Source: Mycolicibacterium frederiksbergense (lineage in GTDB: Bacteria; Actinomycetota; Actinomycetes; Mycobacteriales; Mycobacteriaceae). Taken from it: 64,000 nt of DNA. The stretch lies in the NCBI RefSeq assembly GCF_012223425.1, contig NZ_CP038799.1, positions 1,240,001 through 1,304,000 of the forward strand, in the 5' to 3' direction. The position numbers were made by a program, and so were the translations under genes. Of this stretch, positions 27,280 to 36,476 are shown in pieces. A model generated the notes under the pieces. The model saw only the letters and a program-made list of their open reading frames with translations, did no database searches and had not been told where the DNA came from. Within the stretch, counting starts at the first letter, position 1. The number at the start of each line of letters is the position of its first letter.

Positions 27280-27896
27280 TCTCGATCCACCCGACTCGGT
27301 AGCAGCCCCACTTGGCGGTAGACCTGGCGCAGGTACCGCCGCATCTCGGTGACATCGGGTGGATTCGGCTGCAGCACACGGTAGGTGATCGCGCCCACCA
27401 TCATGTCGATGGTGACCTCGACGTCGGTGTCGGCGGCCACGGTTCCTTCCTGACGGGCCCGCTCCAACAGCCGCGCGGCCAGTTGGCGACGCGGCAGGAT
27501 ATAGCGCTCCCAGTAGCGGGCCATCAACTCCGGGTGACTGACCGCCGAGCCGAACACCCTGGCCACCAGGGCGCGGTACTCAGCGGTGGCCGCCATGGCC
27601 GCCGCACCGTCGATCGCCGCCTCCACCAACGCATACGGCGACTGTGTCTCGATGACCTCCGACGCCGCCCACCCGACCTCCTCGGCCACCAGGGTCTCCA
27701 TTGCCGCAGCGATCACCTCTTCCTTGCTCGACCAGCGGCGATAGATCGTCGGCTTGCCGACGCCCGCCCGCTTGGCGATCTGCTCCATGCTGGTCCCCTC
27801 GACGCCCCTGTCGATGAACAGCGCCAGAGCGGCCCGCAGGATGGCCAGATCGGTTGCGGCATCACGCGGTCGACCCCGGCCCACCGGCCCATTCAT
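27276..27896 (-). CDS. TetR family transcriptional regulator
   Basis: The 206-residue protein has the TetR helix-turn-helix near residues 30-60 (MEQIAKRAGVGKPTIYRRW) and a helical ligand domain (TetR_C-like, VTIDMMVGAITYRVL). It overlaps the FAD-monooxygenase gene by 4 nt on the same strand, so the two are cotranscribed and the regulator probably controls its own operon in response to an aromatic or related substrate. Confidence 0.9.
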   Translation of the reverse strand: MNGPVGRGRPRDAATDLAILRAALALFIDRGVEGTSMEQIAKRAGVGKPTIYRRWSSKEEVIAAAMETLVAEEVGWAASEVIETQSPYALVEAAIDGAAAMAATAEYRALVARVFGSAVSHPELMARYWERYILPRRQLAARLLERARQEGTVAADTDVEVTIDMMVGAITYRVLQPNPPDVTEMRRYLRQVYRQVGLLPSRVDRD

Positions 27897-29410
27897 CGGA
27901 CGGTGCCGGTCTCCAGAGCTGAAGCGAGCCAGCGGTTCAGGTCGGCCTCCTCGCCGGGGCTACCCCGCCACGCCAGGTGCCCGTCCGGGCGGATGAGCAT
28001 CAACTCCGCACCGTCGTGACCGAGACAGCCGACGAAATCGCCGAGCCTGCGCAGCGCCGCGGTGGCGTCCGCTCCGAGCGTTGTGCCGGCTGGCCGCAAC
28101 AATGCCCACCGGCCGCCGAGTTCGCGGTGCAGCCGTGCGGGTGTCCCGTCGGCAAGCGTGCAGGCAATGTCGGCGATCCGGTCCCCCGGCCGCGGCCTGG
28201 GCCCGCGCCCGCCGAGCGGTCCCTTGCGATAACTCACCCATAGCTGTGACGCGGTGAAGGTCGTCCAGCGTTGCACGGCACCGACGCTGAAGATCCGCGG
28301 GGCCACCCGATCCCGCAGGAAGCGCCCGACCGGGTTGCTCGCGATGTTGACCCTGGTCACCGCGCTGGTACCCCGCAGCACCCCCTTGGCCAAGGGTCGC
28401 CGTTCGGCCTCGTAGGTGTCCAGCAGCGCGTCGGTGGCCAGGCCGCGCACCACCAACGCGAGTTTGAATGCCAGATTCTCGGCATCCCCGATCCCGGTGA
28501 GCATCCCCTGCCCACCGAACGGCGAATGGGCATGGGCCGCATCGCCGGCGATCAGGATCCGGCCGCGCCGGTAGGTGTGGGCCAGTCTGCGGTGCACGGT
28601 GAACACCGACAGCCATTGCGGATCACCGACACGAACGTCGAGCCCGGTGCGCTCGGGCAGCACCGTTCGGATCCGCTGGAGAATCTCACCGTCAGTGGGC
28701 TTTTGACCCTGGTCCGGGTCATAGGCGAAGACCCGCCACAGATCGCCGCCGCCCTGGGGGTCGGGCATCGGCATCACGCCGATCACGCCATCGGGATGTA
28801 TCCACCCGGACGTACCTCCCCTGTCGACGTCCCAATCCAGATGCACATCCGCCAGCAGGAAGCGTTCGGTGAGCTTTACCCCGGGAAACCCGATATCCGC
28901 CAGTTGCCTTGTGCTGCTGGAGGTACCGTCGCACCCGACGACCCAACGGGCCCGGACCGTCTCGCCGCCGTCGAGTTCGGCCAGCGCGCACCCGGGTTCC
29001 TGCCGCAGACCGACCAGGGCCCTGCCCCACTCCGGCACGAGACCGAGAGCAGCCAACCGGTCTCGCAACGCACCTTCGACCCGGGCTTGCGACACCACCA
29101 TCGGTGGAGCGGCAGTGCCCAGACCCGGGTCACCGAACTCCAGCGTCATCAGCGGACGTCCGCCCAGATAGCTGGTGATCCGCATGGCGCGCAACGACTC
29201 TTCGGGAAGGGTCCCGAGGCCGCCGATGCGGCCCAGCACCTCCGAACCGCGGGCGTGCAGGAAGTTCGCCCGCGATGTCGTGGCCGGGCCGCCGGCGCGA
29301 TCGACGATCCGCACCGACAATCCGTGCAGGCGCAGCGCACACGCCAGCGTCAGACCGGTGGGCCCGGCGCCCACCACCAGCACGTCGATGTCCATCGCGG
29401 GCGCAGTCAT
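27893..29410 (-). CDS. FAD-dependent monooxygenase (aromatic hydroxylase-like)
   Basis: The 505-residue protein has the FAD-binding GxGxxG motif VVGAGPTGLTLACALRL, the DG motif near VVGCDGTSSSTRQL, and the GDAAHAHSPFGGQGM segment, all diagnostic of group A flavin hydroxylases (PheA/TfdB, MhpA-like). It should use NAD(P)H and O2 to hydroxylate an aromatic or polyketide-type substrate. The coupled TetR gene suggests substrate induction. The upstream AT-rich stretch at about 29412-29450 may hold its promoter. Confidence 0.87.
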   Translation of the reverse strand: MTAPAMDIDVLVVGAGPTGLTLACALRLHGLSVRIVDRAGGPATTSRANFLHARGSEVLGRIGGLGTLPEESLRAMRITSYLGGRPLMTLEFGDPGLGTAAPPMVVSQARVEGALRDRLAALGLVPEWGRALVGLRQEPGCALAELDGGETVRARWVVGCDGTSSSTRQLADIGFPGVKLTERFLLADVHLDWDVDRGGTSGWIHPDGVIGVMPMPDPQGGGDLWRVFAYDPDQGQKPTDGEILQRIRTVLPERTGLDVRVGDPQWLSVFTVHRRLAHTYRRGRILIAGDAAHAHSPFGGQGMLTGIGDAENLAFKLALVVRGLATDALLDTYEAERRPLAKGVLRGTSAVTRVNIASNPVGRFLRDRVAPRIFSVGAVQRWTTFTASQLWVSYRKGPLGGRGPRPRPGDRIADIACTLADGTPARLHRELGGRWALLRPAGTTLGADATAALRRLGDFVGCLGHDGAELMLIRPDGHLAWRGSPGEEADLNRWLASALETGTVR

Positions 29411-29555
29411 CCGAATATCTTAACGACACCGTAACGTAAATAAAAGGGGTCCCGCCTCGACCCTTGCCAAACCTCGTGACGAATTACTAGGATATGCAAG
29501 TATCTCGGCCGTGCGCCGGGCCTCTGAATTCTGCTCACCCCTTTGGACGGACGTC

Positions 29556-31076
29556 ATGACCACACAGATTCCGCACTTCATCAACGGCGAGCGCAGCGCC
29601 CTCGCATCCACCCGCACCGCCGATGTGCTCAACCCCAGCACCGGCGAGGTCCAGGCCCAGGTCCTGCTCGCCTCGACCGCCGACGTCGGCACCGCCGTCG
29701 CCAACGCCGTCGAGGCGCAGAAGGTGTGGGCCGCCTACAACCCGCAGCGCCGCGCGCGGGTCTTCATGCGCTTCGTCGACCTGGTCAACCAGAACGCCGA
29801 CGAGCTCGCCCGGCTGCTGTCCATCGAGCACGGCAAGACCGTCGCGGACTCCCTGGGCGACATCCAGCGCGGTATCGAGGTCATCGAGTTCGCGATCGGC
29901 ATCCCCCACCTGCTCAAGGGTGAGTTCACCGAGGGCGCGGGCACCGGTATCGATGTCTACTCGATCCGCCAGCCGCTCGGCGTCGTCGCCGGTATCACCC
30001 CGTTCAACTTCCCGGCGATGATTCCGTTGTGGAAGGCCGGACCGGCGCTCGCGTGCGGAAACGCGTTCATCCTCAAGCCCTCCGAGCGCGACCCCTCGGT
30101 CCCGCTGCGGCTGGCCGAGCTTTTCATCGAGGCCGGTCTGCCCCCGGGCGTGTTCCAGGTGGTCCAGGGCGACAAGGAGGCCGTCGACGCCATCCTGACC
30201 CACCCCGACGTCCAGGCGGTCGGTTTCGTCGGGTCCTCCGACATCGCGCAGTACATCTACTCCACCGCGGCCGCACACGGCAAGCGTTCACAGTGCTTCG
30301 GCGGCGCCAAGAACCACATGATCGTGCTGCCCGACGCCGATCTCGACCAGGCCGTCGACGCCCTGATCGGCGCGGGCTACGGCAGCGCCGGTGAGCGCTG
30401 CATGGCGATCAGCGTCGCGGTACCCGTCGGCGAGGAAACCGCAAACCGCCTGCGCGCCAAGCTCGTCGAGCGCGTCAACCAGCTACGCGTCGGGCACAGC
30501 CTGGACCCCAAGGCCGACTACGGCCCGCTGGTCACCGGCGCCGCGCTGGAGCGGGTCCGCGACTACATCGGCCAGGGTGTGGACGCCGGCGCCGAAATCG
30601 TGATCGACGGCCGCGAACGCGCCACCGACGAACTCACCTTCGACGACCAGAGCCTCGAAGGCGGCTACTTCATCGGGCCCACCCTGTTCGACCACGTCAC
30701 CACCGACATGTCCATCTACACCGACGAGATCTTCGGGCCCGTGCTGTGCATCGTGCGCGCCGAGGACTACGAAGCCGCACTCGAACTGCCCACCAAGCAC
30801 GAATACGGCAATGGCGTGGCGATCTTCACCCGCGACGGTGATGCCGCCCGCGACTTCGTCTCCCGGGTGCAGGTCGGCATGGTCGGGGTCAACGTGCCGA
30901 TCCCGGTTCCGGTGGCCTATCACACCTTCGGTGGCTGGAAGCGGTCCGGTTTCGGCGATCTCAACCAGCACGGACCCGCCTCGATCCAGTTCTACACCAA
31001 GGTGAAGACCGTCACCGAGCGCTGGCCCTCCGGCATCAAGGATGGCGCCGAGTTCGTCATCCCCACCATGAAGTAG
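29556..31076 (+). CDS. mmsA: Methylmalonate-semialdehyde dehydrogenase (CoA-acylating)
   Basis: MmsA converts methylmalonate semialdehyde to propionyl-CoA in valine catabolism. The 506-residue protein has FNFPAMIPLWKAGPALACGN, GSSDIAQYIYSTA and the catalytic cysteine in GSAGERCMAISVAV. The ATG at 29556 (MTTQIPHFINGERS) gives the normal family length; an upstream in-frame start adds 15 unlikely residues. It heads the mmsA-fadE9-mmsB operon, as in M. tuberculosis. Confidence 0.94.
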   Translation: MTTQIPHFINGERSALASTRTADVLNPSTGEVQAQVLLASTADVGTAVANAVEAQKVWAAYNPQRRARVFMRFVDLVNQNADELARLLSIEHGKTVADSLGDIQRGIEVIEFAIGIPHLLKGEFTEGAGTGIDVYSIRQPLGVVAGITPFNFPAMIPLWKAGPALACGNAFILKPSERDPSVPLRLAELFIEAGLPPGVFQVVQGDKEAVDAILTHPDVQAVGFVGSSDIAQYIYSTAAAHGKRSQCFGGAKNHMIVLPDADLDQAVDALIGAGYGSAGERCMAISVAVPVGEETANRLRAKLVERVNQLRVGHSLDPKADYGPLVTGAALERVRDYIGQGVDAGAEIVIDGRERATDELTFDDQSLEGGYFIGPTLFDHVTTDMSIYTDEIFGPVLCIVRAEDYEAALELPTKHEYGNGVAIFTRDGDAARDFVSRVQVGMVGVNVPIPVPVAYHTFGGWKRSGFGDLNQHGPASIQFYTKVKTVTERWPSGIKDGAEFVIPTMK

Positions 31077-31082
31077 GTGCCG

Positions 31083-32237
31083 GTGTTCGAGTTGGATGAC
31101 GACGAGCGCGTCATCACCGAGACGGCGGCCGCCTTCGCCGAGAAACGCATCGCGCCGTTCGCACTGGTTTGGGATGAGTCCCATCACTTCCCGACCGACG
31201 TGCTGCGCGCGGCCGCCGAGCTGGGCATGGCGGGCATCTACTGTGCCGAGGATGCCGGCGGCAGCGGACTACGCCGACTGGATGCGGTGCGCATCTTCGA
31301 AGCGCTCGCGGCCGCCGACCCCACGATCGCCGCGTTCCTGTCCATCCACAACATGTGTGCCTGGATGGTGGACAGCTTCGGCACCGACGAGCAGCGCAAG
31401 ACGCTGGTGCCCAAACTCGCGTCCATGGAATCCATCGCCAGCTACTGCCTCACCGAGCCAGGAGCAGGATCGGACGCGGCGGCGTTGCGCACCAAGGCCG
31501 TTCGGGACGGTGACCACTACGTCCTGGACGGGGTGAAGCAGTTCATCTCCGGGGCGGGTGTGTCGGACCTGTATGTGGTGATGGCCCGCACCGGCGCCGA
31601 CGGACCCCGCGGCATCTCGGCGTTCGTCGTCGAGAAGGACACCCCAGGCGTGAGTTTCGGCGCCGATGAGCAGAAGATGGGCTGGAATGCCCAACCCACC
31701 GCTCAGGTCGTGTTCGAGGGTGCCCGGGTGCCGGCCGACGCGCTGCTGGGCGGCACCGAGGGCACCGGTTTCGGGATCGCGATGAACGGGCTCAACGGCG
31801 GCCGCATCAATATCGCGGCGTGCTCGCTGGGTGGCGCGCAGGCCGCCTACGACAAGACGGTGAGCTATCTCGCCGACCGGCAGGCGTTCGGTGGAGCACT
31901 GCTCGACGAGCCGACCATCCGTTTTACGCTCGCAGATATGGCCACCGGCCTGGAGACCTCGCGGAACATGTTGTGGCGAGCGGCATCCGCCCTCGACAGC
32001 GACCACCCCGACAAGGTGACCCTGTGCGCGATGGCCAAGCGCTACGTCACCGACACCTGTTACGAGGTCGCCGACCAGGCCCTGCAGCTGCACGGCGGCT
32101 ACGGCTACCTCAAGGAATACGGCTTGGAGAAAATCGTCCGGGATCTGCGGGTACACCGCATCCTGGAGGGCACCAACGAGATCATGCGCGTGGTCATCGG
32201 CCGGGCGGAATCCGCCCGGGCCAGGGCCGCCGGCTAA
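31083..32237 (+). CDS. fadE9: Acyl-CoA dehydrogenase (isobutyryl-CoA type)
   Basis: The 384-residue flavoenzyme has ACAD signatures YCLTEPGAGSDAAAL and LHGGYGYLKEYGLEKI, with a probable catalytic base Glu in RILEGTNEIMRV. A GTG at 31083 has AGTAGG at good spacing; a GTG at 31077, directly after the mmsA stop, is the alternative. Between mmsA and mmsB it most likely dehydrogenates isobutyryl-CoA to methacrylyl-CoA in valine degradation. Confidence 0.92.
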   Translation: MFELDDDERVITETAAAFAEKRIAPFALVWDESHHFPTDVLRAAAELGMAGIYCAEDAGGSGLRRLDAVRIFEALAAADPTIAAFLSIHNMCAWMVDSFGTDEQRKTLVPKLASMESIASYCLTEPGAGSDAAALRTKAVRDGDHYVLDGVKQFISGAGVSDLYVVMARTGADGPRGISAFVVEKDTPGVSFGADEQKMGWNAQPTAQVVFEGARVPADALLGGTEGTGFGIAMNGLNGGRINIAACSLGGAQAAYDKTVSYLADRQAFGGALLDEPTIRFTLADMATGLETSRNMLWRAASALDSDHPDKVTLCAMAKRYVTDTCYEVADQALQLHGGYGYLKEYGLEKIVRDLRVHRILEGTNEIMRVVIGRAESARARAAG

Positions 32238-32256
32238 CGAGAGGTAAGGCAGAAAG

Positions 32257-33132
32257 ATGAGCACCGTTGCTTTTCTGGGACTGGGTAACATGGGCGGCCC
32301 GATGGCCGCCAACCTGCTGGCGGCCGGACATGCCGTGCAGGGCTTCGATCCCGTCACCGCAGCCAAAGATGCCGCAAAGGCCAACGGCGCCAGCGTTTTC
32401 GACAGAGGCGCCGAAGCCGTTGCCGGTGCCGATATCGTGATCACCATGTTGCCCAGCGGTGTGCTGGTGAAGAACTGCTATGCGGACATCCTGCCCAAGG
32501 CTGCCGCGGGCGCTCTGTTCATCGACAGCTCCACCATCTCCGTCGATGACGCCCGGGAAGTGCACAAGCTGGCCGCCGACCATGGTTTCGCCCAGCTCGA
32601 CGCACCGGTGTCCGGCGGCGTCAAGGGCGCGGTGGCCGGCACGCTGGCGTTCATGGTCGGTGGCGACACCGAGGCAGTCGAGCGCGGTCGCCCCGTGCTG
32701 GAGGCCATGGCGGGCAAGATCATTCACTGCGGCGACTCCGGCGCCGGCCAGGCGGCCAAGGTGTGCAACAACATGGTGCTGGCGGTCCAGCAGATCGCCG
32801 TCGGGGAGGCATTCGTGCTCGCCGAGAAGCTCGGACTGGACAAGCAGTCCCTTTTCGACGTGATCACCGGTGCCACCGGCAACTGCTGGTCGGTCCACAC
32901 GAACTGCCCGGTGCCCGGGCCCGTTCCCACCTCGCCGGCCAACCACGATTTCAAACCGGGCTTCGCGACGGCGCTGATGAACAAGGACCTCGGTCTGGCC
33001 ATGGACGCCGTCACCTCGACCGGGTCCGCGGCGCCGCTGGGCAGCCACGCCGCCGAGATCTACGCCAACTTTGCCCGCGACCACGCCGACAAGGACTTCA
33101 GCGCGGTCATCGAGTACATCCGCAACGGATAG
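32257..33132 (+). CDS. mmsB: 3-hydroxyisobutyrate dehydrogenase
   Basis: The 291-residue enzyme oxidises 3-hydroxyisobutyrate to methylmalonate semialdehyde, the MmsA substrate. It shows the NAD motif FLGLGNMGGPMAANL, the substrate-binding DAPVSGGVKGAVAGTLAFMV block and the catalytic-lysine segment GQAAKVCNNMVLAV. It is the third gene of the valine operon, 19 nt after fadE9. Confidence 0.94.
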   Translation: MSTVAFLGLGNMGGPMAANLLAAGHAVQGFDPVTAAKDAAKANGASVFDRGAEAVAGADIVITMLPSGVLVKNCYADILPKAAAGALFIDSSTISVDDAREVHKLAADHGFAQLDAPVSGGVKGAVAGTLAFMVGGDTEAVERGRPVLEAMAGKIIHCGDSGAGQAAKVCNNMVLAVQQIAVGEAFVLAEKLGLDKQSLFDVITGATGNCWSVHTNCPVPGPVPTSPANHDFKPGFATALMNKDLGLAMDAVTSTGSAAPLGSHAAEIYANFARDHADKDFSAVIEYIRNG

Positions 33133-33141
33133 CCGGATCCG

Positions 33142-33939
33142 CTAGGCCGCCGACGGGCTGTGCTGATCCCACCACCGGGCGTGCAGCCGGCGACAGTTGG
33201 CCAGCCGCAACGCATCTCCGGTGCCGTTGTAGCCGGCACGCACCGCAGCGGCCGCCCGTCCTCGCCCGGCGTCGGCATCGATGAGCACGGTGGCCACACC
33301 GGCCGCATTCGCGCTGCGCAACGCGGCGGGTGAGCCGGCCACGGCCAGCGCATCATGGGGCGCGACCCCGAGTTCGGCGAGCGCGTGCGCGAACAGATTC
33401 GGCCCGCTCACGTCGTCGGCGGTCACGACGGATTCGACGAGACCCTCACCGACCAGCTGACGCACCAGTGGCTCGGCCCAGCTGCGCCGGCCGGTGGTGA
33501 CGACGCTGACCGGGATGTGCGCCACGAAGGCGTCCATCACCAGGTCCACCAGGCCTGGGCGCGGCGTCAGGCCGGCGTCGAGGATCATCTCCTCGAACAT
33601 CATGTCCTTGGCCGCGCATATCTCGTCGACGAGCAGCTTGACCAGCACATCGCATTCCGTGCCGACGCACCGTTTGCGCAGTTCGGCGGCGACCCGCTGG
33701 CGTTCGTCCGGCAGCGCCATCAGCCGCTGATAGCGCCCGACGCTCCACTGCAGGTCCAGCCCCAGCGAGGCGAATGCGGCGTTGTAGACCACGCGGTGAC
33801 CGTCGAGGTCCAGCTCGGACAGGGCGTCGAGGTCGAACACCACCGCATGCAGCGGGTAGGCAGCCGGGTCGTCGGGCTCGTCGCCATGCCACCAGAACTG
33901 ACCGGTCGCGGGCCATGCTTTTCCCTCACGCGTGGACAT
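33142..33939 (-). CDS. HAD-superfamily hydrolase with atypical motif I
   Basis: The 265-residue protein starts MSTREGKAWPATG; a GTG at 33957 is an alternative. HAD motif I appears as VVFDLDALSELD (the two aspartates are present, but the usual DxDGTL is DLDALS), motif II near SVVTTGRRSW, and later aspartates in TADDVSGPNLF. The phosphatase fold is clear; the altered loop after the aspartates suggests a distinct substrate. It converges on mmsB with 9 nt between stops. Confidence 0.72.
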   Translation of the reverse strand: MSTREGKAWPATGQFWWHGDEPDDPAAYPLHAVVFDLDALSELDLDGHRVVYNAAFASLGLDLQWSVGRYQRLMALPDERQRVAAELRKRCVGTECDVLVKLLVDEICAAKDMMFEEMILDAGLTPRPGLVDLVMDAFVAHIPVSVVTTGRRSWAEPLVRQLVGEGLVESVVTADDVSGPNLFAHALAELGVAPHDALAVAGSPAALRSANAAGVATVLIDADAGRGRAAAAVRAGYNGTGDALRLANCRRLHARWWDQHSPSAA

Positions 33940-33974
33940 GCCCCCACAGTGGCCCACGTCACATACCCGCCGCG

Positions 33975-33990
33975 TCCCCCATAAGGGGGA
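33975..33990. promoter_or_regulatory. Inverted repeat TCCCCC-N4-GGGGGA before the NarL-type regulator
   Basis: Perfect 6-bp arms with an ATAA centre lie between the divergent HAD gene (33939) and the response regulator gene (34044). A related element, ACACCC-N4-GGGTGT, lies at 48831-48846 in the other gene neighbourhood with a LuxR-type regulator. LuxR/NarL-type regulators often bind such short dyads. The function is inferred. Confidence 0.4.
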
Positions 33991-34043
33991 TTGGGCAGGC
34001 CAAGTTGGGAAGAAGTGCGGGTCGCCACGCCTAAGGTGTTGCC

Positions 34044-34706
34044 ATGGCGCCCTCCAGCCCGCTGCGTCTCGTGCTGGTCGATGACCACGAGATGGTCATC
34101 GAGGGTCTCAAGGCCATGCTGACCACCTTCGGCGACCGGGTCCAGGTGGTCGGTCAGGCCATCGGCGCCGAGCAGGCTGTCCTCGTCGTGCAAGAGCTGC
34201 AACCCGACATCGTGTTGTGCGATGTCCGCATGCAGGGCTCCAGCGGCCTGGATCTGTGTGTCACGCTGCGGGAGCGAAACCCGGACCGCAAGGTGGTGAT
34301 GCTGTCGGTCTACGACGACGAGCAGTACCTGTTCCAGGCGCTGCGGGTCGGGGCGTCGGGTTATCTGCTCAAGAGCATCAGCAGCGACGAGCTGGTGCGC
34401 CAGCTGGAGTTCGCGCACCGCGGCCAGACCGCGATCGACCCGACCATGGCCGCCCGTGCCGCCGACACCGCGGCCCGCCTGCAGCGCGACGAGTTCTGGC
34501 CCGGCGTCCGGCAGGGTCTGACACAGCGGGAGAGCGAGATCCTGTCCTACGTGGTCAGCGGGCTGTCGAACCGCGGTATCGCCGGCAAGCTGGTGATCGG
34601 CGAGGAGACCGTCAAAACCCACCTGAGCTCGATCTACCGCAAGCTCGGCGTGAGCGACCGCACCGGTGCGGTGGCCACCGCGCTGCGTGAGGGGATCTAT
34701 CAGTGA
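34044..34706 (+). CDS. NarL/LuxR-family response regulator
   Basis: The 220-residue protein has a receiver (VDDHEMVIEGL; phospho-acceptor Asp in VLCDVRMQGSSG; Lys in YLLKSISS) and a C-terminal LuxR helix-turn-helix with LTQRESEILSYVVSGLSNRG and GEETVKTHLSSIYRKLGVSD. It overlaps the histidine kinase gene by 4 nt and forms a classic pair with it. It is related to but distinct from DosR: its helix-turn-helix lacks the DosR-type KTVKNYVSRLL reading. Confidence 0.92.
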   Translation: MAPSSPLRLVLVDDHEMVIEGLKAMLTTFGDRVQVVGQAIGAEQAVLVVQELQPDIVLCDVRMQGSSGLDLCVTLRERNPDRKVVMLSVYDDEQYLFQALRVGASGYLLKSISSDELVRQLEFAHRGQTAIDPTMAARAADTAARLQRDEFWPGVRQGLTQRESEILSYVVSGLSNRGIAGKLVIGEETVKTHLSSIYRKLGVSDRTGAVATALREGIYQ

Positions 34707-35902
34707 CCTACCCGGTGCTGACCGCCGACCGAGAGCTGGCGCTGTTGCGCGAGCTGATCCAGGCGACCTCCAGCGGTCCGGGCGTGGAGCCGCTGGCCGC
34801 GGCCGCCGCCCGGATGATCACCGATGCCACCGCGACAGACGTCTGCTTCGTACACGTCCTCGACGACACCGACCGTTCGCTGACCCTCACCGGAGCGACC
34901 CCGCCCTTCGACAGCGAGGTCGGCAAGATCCGGTTGCCGCTGGGCAGCGGGATCTCCGGCTGGGTGGCCAGCAACCGGCAGCCGGTGGTGATCAGCCACG
35001 ACAAGGAATCCGACCCGCGCTATCTACCGTTCGAGTCGCTGCGCGGCTCGGACTTCACCTCGATGGTGTCGGTGCCGATGGAGACCGACCCGGGTGGTCT
35101 GGTCGGGGTGCTCAACGTGCACACCGTGCACCGGCGCGAGTTCACCGCACGTGACGTCGAACTGCTGCTGGTGATCGGACGGTTGATCGCAGGCGCGCTG
35201 CATCAGGCCCGGCTGCACCGCCAGCTCGTGGCCCGTGAGCGGGCCCACGAGAACTTCGTCGAGCAGGTGATCCAGGCCCAGGAACTGGAACGGCGGCGCC
35301 TGGCCGGCGATATCCATGACGGCATCTCCCAGCGCCTCGTGACGCTGTCCTACTGGCTGGACGCGGCCACCCGGGCGGTGGCCGACGAGGCGGGTGCCCC
35401 CTCGAACGCGGCAGCCGATCACCTCGCCAAGGCCCGCGAGCTGGTCGACCTGACGCTGCAGGAGGCCCGCGCCGCGATCGGTGGATTGCGCCCGCCGGTG
35501 CTCGACGATCTCGGGTTGGCCGGCGGCCTTGCCAGTCTGGCCCGTTCGATACCGCAACCCGCCATCGACGTCGACCTGGCGCAGGACCGGCTGCCCGATC
35601 ACATCGAACTGGCGCTGTACCGGATCGCCCAGGAATGCCTGCAGAACGTGGTCAAGCATGCCCACGCCACCCGCGCGAAGCTGACCTACAGCGTGAAGGA
35701 CGACCTGGCACGTCTCGAAATCGTCGACGACGGAGTCGGATTCGATACGTTCGAGCATCCGCTGGGCAGCGACGAGATGGGCGGCTACGGGTTGCTGTCG
35801 ATGGCCGAACGCGCCGAGATCGTGGGTGGCAGGCTGCACATCCGGTCCCGGCCGGACGTGGGCACCACCGTCACCGCCACCATCCCGCTGCCGTCGGCGT
35901 AG
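34703..35902 (+). CDS. GAF-domain sensor histidine kinase
   Basis: The 399-residue protein has one GAF domain (about residues 20-165), a HisKA_3 dimerisation helix with phospho-accepting His in GDIHDGISQRL, and an ATPase domain (RIAQECLQNVVKHAHA, VDDGVGFD, GYGLLSMAERAEI). It starts at the GTG overlapping the regulator's stop. It has a single GAF, unlike the tandem GAFs of DosS/DosT, so the ligand cannot be inferred. Confidence 0.9.
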   Translation: MTYPVLTADRELALLRELIQATSSGPGVEPLAAAAARMITDATATDVCFVHVLDDTDRSLTLTGATPPFDSEVGKIRLPLGSGISGWVASNRQPVVISHDKESDPRYLPFESLRGSDFTSMVSVPMETDPGGLVGVLNVHTVHRREFTARDVELLLVIGRLIAGALHQARLHRQLVARERAHENFVEQVIQAQELERRRLAGDIHDGISQRLVTLSYWLDAATRAVADEAGAPSNAAADHLAKARELVDLTLQEARAAIGGLRPPVLDDLGLAGGLASLARSIPQPAIDVDLAQDRLPDHIELALYRIAQECLQNVVKHAHATRAKLTYSVKDDLARLEIVDDGVGFDTFEHPLGSDEMGGYGLLSMAERAEIVGGRLHIRSRPDVGTTVTATIPLPSA

Positions 35903-35909
35903 CCGCGCC

Positions 35910-36413
35910 TCAGAAATCGCCGGCGTGCCGGCGCAGCGTCTCGATCGAGGTCGCCAGCGACCTGGACTCGTCGGTGGAGATACCGATATCGGCGAAGACA
36001 TCCTTGTTGAGCGTCTCGGTCGCGTCCTCGACGGTGGAGCGGCCCAGTTCGGTCAGCCGCACCAGCGTGGTGCGCCCGTCTGTCGGGTGTGGCAGACGTT
36101 CCACCAGCCCGTCGCTCTCCAACCGCCGGATGGCGTGCGTGACGCTGGTGACGTGAACCTGCAGGCGGTCAGAGGCTTTGGTGATGGGCAACTCGCCGTT
36201 GCGGCTGAAAGCCAGCAGACGCAGCAGTTCGAACCGGGAGAAACTGAGGTCGTAGGGCCGCAGCGCGGTCTCGACCCGGGCCAGCAGGATCTGATGGGCC
36301 CGCATCACCGAGGTCACCGCCACCATGCCGTCGGCGACCTCACCCCAGCCGGCCCGTTCCCAGTTCGCACGCGCCAGCGTGATCGGGTCACGTTTGCCGG
36401 GAGGTGAGGGCAT
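35910..36413 (-). CDS. MarR family transcriptional regulator
   Basis: The 167-residue protein has the winged helix with ELPITKASDRLQVHVTSVTH and VERLPHPTDGRTTLVRLT. It is the likely counterpart of the MarR-type gene next to rslA in M. tuberculosis (Rv0737 position). It converges on the kinase gene and lies 63 nt downstream of rslA on the same strand. The target is unknown. Confidence 0.85.
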   Translation of the reverse strand: MPSPPGKRDPITLARANWERAGWGEVADGMVAVTSVMRAHQILLARVETALRPYDLSFSRFELLRLLAFSRNGELPITKASDRLQVHVTSVTHAIRRLESDGLVERLPHPTDGRTTLVRLTELGRSTVEDATETLNKDVFADIGISTDESRSLATSIETLRRHAGDF

Positions 36414-36476
36414 GACCTTTCTTACCGCACCGGCGGGGCTTTTCCCGTATCGAGGCGCCGACGGATCACCCGGACC

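Noticed and set aside
34044..35902. The NarL/GAF-kinase pair as DosR/DosS of the dormancy island
   Set aside because: The kinase has a single GAF domain and the regulator's recognition helix differs from DosR; it is also 17 kb away.
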